Source: Microbacterium salitolerans (lineage in GTDB: Bacteria; Actinomycetota; Actinomycetes; Actinomycetales; Microbacteriaceae). Taken from it: a stretch of 64,000 nucleotides of DNA. Location of the stretch: contig NZ_JAHKSH010000002.1 in NCBI RefSeq assembly GCF_019720895.1, positions 372,001 to 436,000 on the forward strand, read 5' to 3'. The first letter of the stretch is position 1. Each line of letters begins with the position of its first letter. The translations under genes were made by a program, and so were the position numbers. Below the pieces are notes generated by a model. That model was given only the letters and a program-made list of their open reading frames with translations, did no database searches and was not told the DNA's origin. This document shows, one piece after another, positions 17,057 through 23,826 of this stretch.

Positions 17057-18418
17057 ATGACCGATTCTCTCCCTGCTCCGCGTGCGCGATACCGCGACGT
17101 CTGGCGGGCCGTGCCCGGTACGCTCGGATACCTCTTCCTCGCGCTGGTGATCTCCATCGCGGGGCTCGCGACGACGGCGGGACTGTTCTTCGCGGGCGTG
17201 GCGACGGCGATCATCATGATCGGCATTCCCCTCATGTCCGCGGCGCTCGTGGCCGCGCGCGGCTTCGCGGCCGCCGATCGCGGCCTCGTGGGCCTGTCGC
17301 GCCTGCCCCTTGTGCCCGATCCGGAATGGGACCGCGAGGCGACCCCGAGAACGGGCGTCGTCGCCGGTGTCACGCGCCCCATGCGGCATGCCCACTACTG
17401 GATGGCGCTGCTGCACACGATGATCGTGTCGCCGATCGTGGCGATCGCCGCCTTCACGATCGGCATCTCCTGGACGGCCCTGGCGCTCGGCGGCCTCACG
17501 TCGTGGTTCTGGATGGGCTTCATCCCCGATCCGGACGGGGCGGTCTGGGGCGGATACGTCTCAGACGCTGTGCCGTGGCTGTTCGGCGGGTGGAGCGCTG
17601 AGTGGGTCGAAGGTGTTCTCACGCTGCTCGCGGGGGTGTTCTTCGCGCTGACGCTGCCCTGGGTTCTGCGTGCCCTGGCGTGGCTCAGATGGGTGACCGC
17701 CCGCGGGATGATCGGTCGCTGGCGTTCCGACGACCTCGCCGCCGAGCTGCGCGCGGAAGCACAGGCACGCGGCGCCGCCGTGCATGCGGAGGACGTCTCC
17801 CTTCGACGCCTCGAGCGCGACATCCACGACGGCCCGCAGCAGCGTCTCGTGCGACTCCAGATGGACCTGGCATCGCTCGAGCGGCGCGCCACATCGGGGG
17901 ATGGCGAAGGGGCCGCCCAGCTGGCGCGGGAGTCGATCGCGCAGGCGAAGGCCGCCCTCGACGAGCTGCGCGCCCTGTCCTCGGGCGTCGCGCCGCCGCT
18001 CCTGCAGGACCGCGGCCTCGCCGCGTCCCTCGAGTCGATCTCGGCGGATGCCGCCATCGCGGTGGAGGCCCGAATCGACGGCGACATCGACCAGGCGGTG
18101 ACGGACGAGATCGCTCGCAACGCCTACTTCATCGTCGCCGAGCTTCTCACCAACGTCGTGAAGCACGGAGGGGCGTCCTCGGCCGAGGTGCGCGCGGTAC
18201 TACGTGGGGAGGGCGCAAACCGGACGCTCGAGATCCGCGTCGTCGACGAGGGCGTCGGCGGCGCGACGATGCAGACGGGACACGGCCTCGCCGGTCTGGC
18301 CGAGCGCATCGCAGGTCTCAAGGGATCCTTCCTGCTCGACAGCCCTCCGGGCGGTCCGACCGCTGTCGGGGCGTACATCCCGGTCCCGGACCGGAGCGAT
18401 GCCGACGGAATACGCTGA
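17057..18418 (+). CDS. NarL-type sensor histidine kinase
   Basis: Membrane sensor of a two-component pair. The 453-residue product has four or so hydrophobic segments in the first 215 residues (for example FLALVISIAGLATTAGLFFAG), matching the actinobacterial DUF4153-free sensor domain found in many such kinases. A HisKA_3 dimerisation domain follows, with the phosphorylated histidine H257 in LERDIHDGPQQRL. The HATPase domain has the N-box AELLTNVVKHGG and G-box DEGVGGATMQTGHGLAGL. ATG at 17057 is preceded by GGAGGATCG. The response regulator starts four bases after its stop. The stimulus is unknown. Confidence 0.93.
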   Translation: MTDSLPAPRARYRDVWRAVPGTLGYLFLALVISIAGLATTAGLFFAGVATAIIMIGIPLMSAALVAARGFAAADRGLVGLSRLPLVPDPEWDREATPRTGVVAGVTRPMRHAHYWMALLHTMIVSPIVAIAAFTIGISWTALALGGLTSWFWMGFIPDPDGAVWGGYVSDAVPWLFGGWSAEWVEGVLTLLAGVFFALTLPWVLRALAWLRWVTARGMIGRWRSDDLAAELRAEAQARGAAVHAEDVSLRRLERDIHDGPQQRLVRLQMDLASLERRATSGDGEGAAQLARESIAQAKAALDELRALSSGVAPPLLQDRGLAASLESISADAAIAVEARIDGDIDQAVTDEIARNAYFIVAELLTNVVKHGGASSAEVRAVLRGEGANRTLEIRVVDEGVGGATMQTGHGLAGLAERIAGLKGSFLLDSPPGGPTAVGAYIPVPDRSDADGIR

Positions 18419-18422
18419 CGTC

Positions 18423-19076
18423 ATGGGATCTGAACCGCTGCGCCTCGTCGTCGTCGAGGACTCCATGCTCCTGCGTGAGGGGCTCGTGCGGCTGTTCTCG
18501 GAGGCCGGGTACGTGACCGCCGGCGCCTTCGGCGACGCCGCGGACATCGTCGACCGCGTGCGAGACGCCCGCGCCGATGTCGCGGTGCTCGATGTCCGTC
18601 TTCCGCCGTCGTTCCGCGACGAGGGAGTGAGGGCGGCGCTTGCGCTGCGCGCGGCGCTGCCCGACCTGGGGATCCTCGTGCTCAGTCAGTACGTCGAGAC
18701 GGTCTATGCGCGCGAGCTGCTCGCGGGCGGCGGCGGTGTCGGCTACCTGCTGAAGGACCGCGTGACATCGCTCGACGACTTCACCGATGCCGTGCGCCGG
18801 GTGAGCGAACGCGGCACCGTTCTCGATCCGCAGGTGGTGTCGCGCATGCTGGTGACGGCACCCGATCCGGTGGCGATGCTCACGCCGCGCGAGCGGGATG
18901 TGCTCGAGCTCATGGCGGAGGGGCGGACGAATGCGTCGATCGCCGCGAAGCTGTTCATCGGGGTCGGCGCGGTGGAGAAGAACGTGCGGGCGATCTTCGT
19001 CAAGCTCGGCCTCGAGGAGTCGACGAACGATCATCGTCGTGTGATCGCTGTGCTGCGCTATCTCGAGCGCCGGTAG
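18423..19076 (+). CDS. NarL/FixJ-type response regulator
   Basis: Cytoplasmic DNA-binding partner of the preceding kinase. The 217-residue product has a receiver domain with the acidic pocket VVVEDS near the N-terminus, the phosphorylated D57 in VLDVRLPP and the lysine in LLKDRV. It ends with a LuxR-type helix-turn-helix (LTPRERDVLELMAEGRTNAS and following). ATG at 18423 directly follows the kinase; an in-frame ATG eight codons upstream overlaps the kinase end and is less likely. A strong hairpin terminator follows eight bases after the stop. Target genes are not evident from the window. Confidence 0.94.
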   Translation: MGSEPLRLVVVEDSMLLREGLVRLFSEAGYVTAGAFGDAADIVDRVRDARADVAVLDVRLPPSFRDEGVRAALALRAALPDLGILVLSQYVETVYARELLAGGGGVGYLLKDRVTSLDDFTDAVRRVSERGTVLDPQVVSRMLVTAPDPVAMLTPRERDVLELMAEGRTNASIAAKLFIGVGAVEKNVRAIFVKLGLEESTNDHRRVIAVLRYLERR

Positions 19077-19083
19077 AGACGAC

Positions 19084-19113
19084 GCGGCCCCCGGGAGAGA
19101 TCCCGGGGGCCGC
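19084..19113. terminator. Bidirectional hairpin terminator
   Basis: A perfect 13-bp GC-rich stem (GCGGCCCCCGGGA with its complement) closes a GAGA loop between the response regulator stop and the convergent dps stop. No T-run is present on either side, as is common in high-GC Actinobacteria. Confidence 0.75.
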
Positions 19114-19132
19114 GTGCCGCGTGGGCGTCAGA

Positions 19133-19615
19133 TCACTCGGAGACGTGGGCGACGAGGAACCAGCGGTCCTTCTCGAGGCCGGCCTTGATGCCGATCGCCG
19201 TGTCCTGGCTCGTGAGGTCGATCTCGTCAAGGCCCTCGATGGCTGCGTCGAGGCTCTTGATGACCGCGTCGATGTCGTTCACGACGCCGGCGATGACGTC
19301 AGACGACTGCGCGAAGCCGGCCGGGGCGCCCGTGGAGGAAACCTTCTCGGCGACCTGGCCGAGGCGGGCGTCGATCGGGAGACCGAGGGCGACGATGCGC
19401 TCTGCCGCCTCGTCGGCCCAACCGCCCGCGTGTGCCACAAGCGTGTCGAGGAATTCGTGGACGCCGATGAAGTTGGCGCCGCGAACATGCCAGTGCGCCT
19501 GCTTGCCGTTGACGGTCAGCGCCTGGAGACCCAGGACGATGGGGGACAGAAACTGGCTCGCGGCGGCGGCCACGGTCGGGTCAGCGGCGGTCGCCTGGAT
19601 GGTGGACTTGCTCAT
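19133..19615 (-). CDS. dps: Dps/ferritin-like DNA-protecting protein
   Basis: Dodecameric mini-ferritin that oxidises and stores iron with peroxide and protects DNA. The 160-residue product has the Dps ferroxidase pattern split between subunits: NGKQAHWHVRGANFIGVHEF, with the first conserved histidines, and then HAGGWADEAAERI, with the acidic residues. The start ATG at 19615 gives a normal Dps length, with AGGGGA eight bases upstream. The longer in-frame extension is arginine-rich and not protein-like. Two DtxR/IdeR-like boxes lie upstream, which would tie expression to iron. The gene ends near the bidirectional terminator shared with the response regulator. Confidence 0.93.
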   Translation of the reverse strand: MSKSTIQATAADPTVAAAASQFLSPIVLGLQALTVNGKQAHWHVRGANFIGVHEFLDTLVAHAGGWADEAAERIVALGLPIDARLGQVAEKVSSTGAPAGFAQSSDVIAGVVNDIDAVIKSLDAAIEGLDEIDLTSQDTAIGIKAGLEKDRWFLVAHVSE

Positions 19616-19696
19616 GGAGATCCCCTTTCGTCGGTGGCAGGGGCACTGTGCGCCCCTGTTGCAGACGAATCTACTCCTCCTGACGCATCGCGCAAC

Positions 19697-19715
19697 CAAG
19701 GTGAGCCTGCGCTGA
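19697..19715 (-). promoter_or_regulatory. DtxR/IdeR-like iron box 1 upstream of dps
   Basis: On the minus strand the 19-mer TCAGCGCAGGCTCACCTTG matches the IdeR/DtxR consensus TTAGGTTAGGCTAACCTAA at 12 of 19 positions, including the core AGGCT and ACCT. It lies 82 bases upstream of the dps start codon. Confidence 0.5.
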
Positions 19716-19733
19716 TTCAGCTCGTGACCAGGG

Positions 19734-19752
19734 GAAAGATAGCCTGCCCTAA
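19734..19752 (-). promoter_or_regulatory. DtxR/IdeR-like iron box 2 upstream of dps
   Basis: On the minus strand TTAGGGCAGGCTATCTTTC matches the iron-box consensus at 13 of 19 positions, with intact TTAGG and AGGCTA. It is 37 bases centre to centre from the first box and 46 bases before the carbonic anhydrase start, so it could act on either gene. Confidence 0.5.
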
Positions 19753-19797
19753 GTGAGGGGTGCCTGTGTTCGCCGACGCGTGAGTAGGCTCGGCGGC

Positions 19798-20328
19798 ATG
19801 ACGATCTCCGCGGCCGCATCGATCAGATCCCTGGGAGCGGAGGGGCCTGTCATCGACGACTCCGCGTTCGTCGCGGAGGGGGCGCGCATCATCGGCGACG
19901 TACACCTCGCCGAGTCGTCGAGTGCATGGTGCAATGCCGTGCTGCGCGGGGACGTCGCGCCGATCCGCATCGGACGCGCGAGCAACCTGCAGGACAACGT
20001 GACGGTGCATGTCGACGCCGATCATCCGACGATCCTCGGCGAGTACGTGTCGGTCGGGCACAATGCGGTCGTGCACGGCTGCGAGATCGGAGACGGAACC
20101 CTCATCGGCATGGGCAGCGTCGTGCTGTCGGGGGCGAGGATCGGCGCCTCGTGCCTCATCGCCGGCGGAGCCGTAGTGCTCGAGGGCACCGAGATCCCGC
20201 CCAGATCGCTCGTGGCGGGCGTCCCGGCGAAGGTGCGGCGCGAACTCACGGACGACGAGGTCGCGCGGATCCGCCGCAACGCCGAGCGCTACGTGGCGCA
20301 CTCGCGGCAGCACGCCGCATCGATCTGA
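19798..20328 (+). CDS. Gamma-class carbonic anhydrase-like hexapeptide-repeat protein
   Basis: Left-handed beta-helix protein of the gamma carbonic anhydrase family (YrdA/PaaY type), possibly hydrating CO2. The 176-residue product has the hexapeptide repeats and the three zinc histidines in NVTVHVD and VGHNAVVHGC, plus the upstream LRGDVAPIRIG and NLQDN segments typical of the family. ATG at 19798 is chosen by family length. A longer reading from 19753 has a basic non-conserved prefix. It is divergent from dps and shares its regulatory spacer with the iron-box-like sites. It is convergent with the large LuxR regulator, seven bases away. True anhydrase activity is not assured in this family. 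Confidence 0.88.
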   Translation: MTISAAASIRSLGAEGPVIDDSAFVAEGARIIGDVHLAESSSAWCNAVLRGDVAPIRIGRASNLQDNVTVHVDADHPTILGEYVSVGHNAVVHGCEIGDGTLIGMGSVVLSGARIGASCLIAGGAVVLEGTEIPPRSLVAGVPAKVRRELTDDEVARIRRNAERYVAHSRQHAASI

Positions 20329-20335
20329 CCGCGGC

Positions 20336-23281
20336 TCATCCGAGGTCGCGCGCGAGATGAGCCGCTTCGGTGCGCGTCGACGCCCCGAGCTTCCGAAGGA
20401 TCGCCGACACGTGCACACTGGCGGTCTTCGCGCTGATGAACAGGCGCTCGCCGATCTGGCGGTTCGTGAGGCCCTCGCCGACGAGCGCGAGCACCTGGCG
20501 CTCGCGCGCGGTGAGGAGCTCGTCGGGGTTCGCTGCGGCGCGCGGTCCCGCCGCACGGGCGAGTTCCTGGGCGCGGGTGAGCGTGAGACCCGCACCGAGC
20601 CGGTCGGACTCGATGATCGCGGCGTCGAGGGCCTCGCGCGCGGCGGCGCGGCCGCCGGCGGCGAGGTGCGCGGCCCCGAGCTCGGCGAGAGCGTGGGGGA
20701 GCAGCACGGCTGGCGCACCTTCGAGGCGGGCTGACGTCACTGCCCGCGCCCATGCCTGTGGCGATGCATCGAGCTCGGCGTCGACGAGCGGCGCCCACAC
20801 CTCGTGGGTCGGCCACCACGCCGTATCGCCGACGATCCGGCGCAGGGCGGGGCCGGCACCGACCGCCTCTCGGAGCTCGGGGTCGCCGGAGCGGGCGGCC
20901 TCGGCGGTCACGCGCGCCGCGACCCAGGCGAACGGCTGAGTGTATCCGGCGGGCGTGAGCTCGGGATCGAGGTCCAGCAGGACGCGCGCCTCGCGCCAGG
21001 CGGCGCGCAGGTCGCCCCGTGCGAGGGCGAGTTCGGCGGAGAGCCGCCCGGTGCCCAGCAGGGACTGCATCTCTTGCGTCGCTGTCGCGGACAGCAGTGC
21101 GCGATGCCGGTCGTGCAGCGCCGTGGCGTCGTCGACGCGGCCTCGCCACAGGAGGAGGGAGGTCTTGACCCGTGCCAGGTAGGTGAAGAACGTCGACGGC
21201 CCGCTCATCGAAAGCGCGCCGTCGACGATGCGCTCGGCCTCGTCCCACGATCCTTGCGTCATGAGGGCGTCGGCCAGGTTCGAGGCGAGGATGAGTCCTG
21301 ACGCGCGATCCATGCCGAGCCGTCGTGCCGCGGTCGCGCCCGCGCGTGCCAGCGTCTCGGCTCGTCTGGGCTCGCCCAAGCGGTGCGCCAGGTCAGATGC
21401 GTTCACCCAGTAGCGCAGCTGCGCGGCGGCGTCGTCGCCGGCGAGCTCGCGCGCCCGTTCCATCTCGGCGCGAGACTCGTCGACGAAGCCGCCGTCGCCG
21501 AGCGCGGTCGCCGCGATGTTGGCGCCGATGGACTCGAGGGACGAGTTGCCGAGCTCGTGGGCGAGCGCCGCACCTCCTCGCGCGAGGTCGATGGACTCGG
21601 TTCTGCGCCCGGCGAGCATCAGGCGCCCGGCGAGCGCCGTCATGATGTCGGGACGCAGCCGTGCGATGACATCGGCACGGGCTCGCGTGACGTCGTCGGG
21701 GAGGGCGTCGAGTGTCGCGAGCGCCTCGCGATACGCCTCGATCGACCCCGGCTCGGCGAGCAGTGCGAGGGCGCGCGCCTCGTTCGTCAGCAGAAGCGCG
21801 CGATCGATCGACCCCGGCTCGCACTGGTGGAGCGCCTGTCGCAGGAGGCTGAGGCTCCGGGTCGTCTCTCCGGCGTTGCGCAGATACGTCGCCGCCCGGC
21901 CCATCAGCTCGAGACGCGACATCCCGGCGGCCTCCTGCGGATCTGCGACGGAGTCCCACAGCGACAGCGCCTGCTCCGCGTGCTGCGCGGCAGAGGCGTA
22001 TGCCAGCGAGGCGCGGGCCTCGCGCATCGCCCGGATCCAGGCCGCGAAGGCGCGCGGTGCGTCGCGGGCGGCCGTCCAGTGGTGCGCGATCGCGGCGCTG
22101 ACGGGATCCGTCGTGCGGTCGGCGAGTTCTTCGTAGACCGTCGCATAGCGGTGGTGCAGTCGCTCCCGCTCGCCGGGGAGGAGGTCGTCGGCGATCGCCT
22201 CGCGCACGAGCGCATGGCGGAATCGGTAGGAGGGGGGATCAGCCACGATCAGCCCCGCCTCGATGGCGGCGCGCGCGTGCGAGGTGATGTCGGCGTCGTC
22301 TCGCACGTGGGCGAGGAGCTCGTGGTGCACCGAGAGGCCGCCGACGGCGAGGTGGCGGGCGAACTCCTGGACATCGCTCGGCAGGCGTGCGTAGCGGACG
22401 AGCAGGAGATCGCGCAGGTCGTCGGGCAGCGGCGCCGCGTCGTCGTCGCAGGCGTCGAGGTCGACGAGCTCCTCGACGTAGAACGGCACGCCCTCGCTCC
22501 GGGCGAGAAGTCGGTCGATGGCCTCGACCGTCGGCGCGGTCGGTGCGAGCTCTTCTGCCATGCGTCTCGTCGCGTCGCGGTCGAGGCGCGCGAGGTCGAG
22601 GCGCGTGACGGACCGGTCGCGCGCGAGCTCGCCCAGAAACGGGCGGACACGGTGCATTCGGCCGATATCCTCTGTGCGATACGTCAGCACGATGAGGAGA
22701 CGTGCGGCGGTGATCGTACGGGTGAGGAACCGCAGGATTCCGAGGCTCGCGGCATCGATCCAGTGCAGGTCCTCGATGGCGAGCACGAGCGGTGCTTGAC
22801 GCGATGCCCCTTCGAGCAGGACGGCGATCGCCTCATGCAGGGGACCGGGAGCGGCGCCGCGGAGGGCGGAGGGGCCAGCGGCGGCGTCGCCGTCGAGGAG
22901 GGTGGGGAAGATACGGGCGAGCGCCGCCGTGCCGTGACCCGCGATGGCGCGGGTGGCGTCGGCGCCGAGGTCTGTGACGAGGGGGCGGAGCGCGCCAGTA
23001 ATTGACGTGTGCGCTTCGCCGACCTCGCCGAGGTCGACGCAGTGTCCGACGAGGAAGCGCACATCGTCGTGCTGCTCGCGCAGCGTCTGCAGGAGCCGGC
23101 TCTTGCCGATGCCGGCCTCCCCGGCGATGACGGCCGTGCGCGGAGCACCGGAGCGGACGTCGTCGAGGAGAGCGTCGAATGTCGCGAGCTCTTCGTCGCG
23201 TGCGACGAGCGGCGCGGCGTGCTTCCTCGATATCACCCGCTCATCGTCCCACGGCGCGCGGATGCCCGGCAGAGCGGTCAT
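20336..23281 (-). CDS. Large ATP-binding LuxR-family regulator (LAL/MalT type)
   Basis: Signal-integrating transcription activator. The 981-residue product has an N-terminal AAA_16-type ATPase with Walker A GEAGIGKS (residues 54-61) and a Walker B-like VLAIEDLHWID, a long central TPR-like helical region, and a C-terminal LuxR helix-turn-helix (LLTARERQVLALVGEGLTNR onward). ATG at 23281 overlaps the stop of the 74-codon gene by four bases (ATGA), so that start is preferred over a GTG at 23236. The inducer is unknown. A cluster of TGAGGCA repeats upstream of the two-gene unit is a candidate binding site for this protein. The 3' end nearly touches the convergent carbonic anhydrase gene. Confidence 0.92.
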   Translation of the reverse strand: MTALPGIRAPWDDERVISRKHAAPLVARDEELATFDALLDDVRSGAPRTAVIAGEAGIGKSRLLQTLREQHDDVRFLVGHCVDLGEVGEAHTSITGALRPLVTDLGADATRAIAGHGTAALARIFPTLLDGDAAAGPSALRGAAPGPLHEAIAVLLEGASRQAPLVLAIEDLHWIDAASLGILRFLTRTITAARLLIVLTYRTEDIGRMHRVRPFLGELARDRSVTRLDLARLDRDATRRMAEELAPTAPTVEAIDRLLARSEGVPFYVEELVDLDACDDDAAPLPDDLRDLLLVRYARLPSDVQEFARHLAVGGLSVHHELLAHVRDDADITSHARAAIEAGLIVADPPSYRFRHALVREAIADDLLPGERERLHHRYATVYEELADRTTDPVSAAIAHHWTAARDAPRAFAAWIRAMREARASLAYASAAQHAEQALSLWDSVADPQEAAGMSRLELMGRAATYLRNAGETTRSLSLLRQALHQCEPGSIDRALLLTNEARALALLAEPGSIEAYREALATLDALPDDVTRARADVIARLRPDIMTALAGRLMLAGRRTESIDLARGGAALAHELGNSSLESIGANIAATALGDGGFVDESRAEMERARELAGDDAAAQLRYWVNASDLAHRLGEPRRAETLARAGATAARRLGMDRASGLILASNLADALMTQGSWDEAERIVDGALSMSGPSTFFTYLARVKTSLLLWRGRVDDATALHDRHRALLSATATQEMQSLLGTGRLSAELALARGDLRAAWREARVLLDLDPELTPAGYTQPFAWVAARVTAEAARSGDPELREAVGAGPALRRIVGDTAWWPTHEVWAPLVDAELDASPQAWARAVTSARLEGAPAVLLPHALAELGAAHLAAGGRAAAREALDAAIIESDRLGAGLTLTRAQELARAAGPRAAANPDELLTARERQVLALVGEGLTNRQIGERLFISAKTASVHVSAILRKLGASTRTEAAHLARDLG

Positions 23282-23502
23282 GCCGTCAGTCGCGCGGCGA
23301 AGCGACGCAGTCGGCGACGAAGCGCGACGGCGATGCGAGCGACGGCGGTCGTCGCCCGCGGTGGCTGCGCGATCGGTTCCGCTGTGTGGTCGCGTCGGCT
23401 GGCGCGGCGTTCGTCGAGCGCCCGTATCCGGGCGATCCTCTGCTCGGCCTCGCGGACGTGTTCGTCGTACGCGGCGATGGCGATTCGGTGGTCGGTGTAC
23501 AT
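23278..23502 (-). CDS. Small basic protein coupled to the LuxR-family regulator
   Basis: A 74-residue hypothetical protein. It begins MYTDHRIAIAAYDEHVREAE, an acidic-basic amphipathic helix, and ends with a strongly basic helix AVALRRRLRRFAARLTA, separated by a proline/threonine linker. There are no cysteines and no recognisable domain. The ribosome site AGGAG lies about eight bases before its ATG, the best such site in this part of the window. The stop overlaps the regulator start by four bases (ATGA). Both facts argue for a real gene and for coupled expression. The C-terminal helix could bind membrane or nucleic acid; that is inference only. Confidence 0.7.
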   Translation of the reverse strand: MYTDHRIAIAAYDEHVREAEQRIARIRALDERRASRRDHTAEPIAQPPRATTAVARIAVALRRRLRRFAARLTA

Positions 23503-23567
23503 GAGAGCCTCCTGCGTGCGGATGTGCTCTCACGATCGCGAGTAAGGCGGGTCCCGGACATCGGGCA

Positions 23568-23600
23568 GATGCCTCATCTTGAGGCATCAGAGGTGCCTCA
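23568..23600. promoter_or_regulatory. Operator cluster with three TGCCTCA/TGAGGCA units
   Basis: Two overlapping inverted repeats share one arm: GATGCCTCA (23568-23576) with TGAGGCATC (23580-23588), and TGAGGCA (23580-23586) with TGCCTCA (23594-23600). The first pair is perfect over 9 bp. The cluster lies 66-98 bases upstream of the small gene start and about 50 bases before the tRNA promoter, a typical activator site for the LuxR-family operon. Confidence 0.65.
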
Positions 23601-23647
23601 GACGCGCCCGGGCGTCGCCTGGTTCGAGGATTCGCGGCCGAATCGGA

Positions 23648-23653
23648 TAGACT
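23648..23653 (+). promoter_or_regulatory. -10 box TAGACT of the tRNA-Gly promoter
   Basis: TAGACT lies 30 bases before the mature tRNA 5' end. The same hexamer precedes lepA and the HIT gene. A plausible but weak -35 (TTCGAG) begins 25 bases upstream. Confidence 0.5.
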
Positions 23654-23682
23654 CTTCCGAGTCGCCTGAAACCGGCGACAGC

Positions 23683-23753
23683 GGGGATGTAGCTCAATGG
23701 TAGAGCCCCAGTCTTCCAAACTGGTCACGCGAGTTCGATTCTCGTCATCCCCT
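23683..23753 (+). tRNA. tRNA-Gly (anticodon TCC)
   Basis: Cloverleaf folds completely by eye: acceptor GGGGATG with CATCCCC, D stem GCTC/GAGC with loop AATGGTA, anticodon stem CCAGT/ACTGG with loop CTTCCAA (anticodon TCC at 23715-23717), and a T arm GCGAG/CTCGT with loop TTCGATT and one wobble pair. The discriminator is T. CCA is not encoded, as usual in Actinobacteria. A strong hairpin follows ten bases later. Confidence 0.97.
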
Positions 23754-23762
23754 CTCTGAGCT

Positions 23763-23802
23763 GAGGCCCCTGCTCGTCGCACCGCGACGGGACAGGGGCC
23801 TC
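23763..23802. terminator. Hairpin terminator between tRNA-Gly and dnaE2
   Basis: GAGGCCCCTG (23763-23772) pairs with CAGGGGCCTC (23793-23802), and an inner CGTCGC/GCGACG stem extends it around an ACC loop. It sits between the tRNA and the convergent dnaE2, so it can end transcription from both sides. There is no T-run. Confidence 0.75.
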
Positions 23803-23826
23803 TCGCATCCGCGTGCTCCGCCGCTC

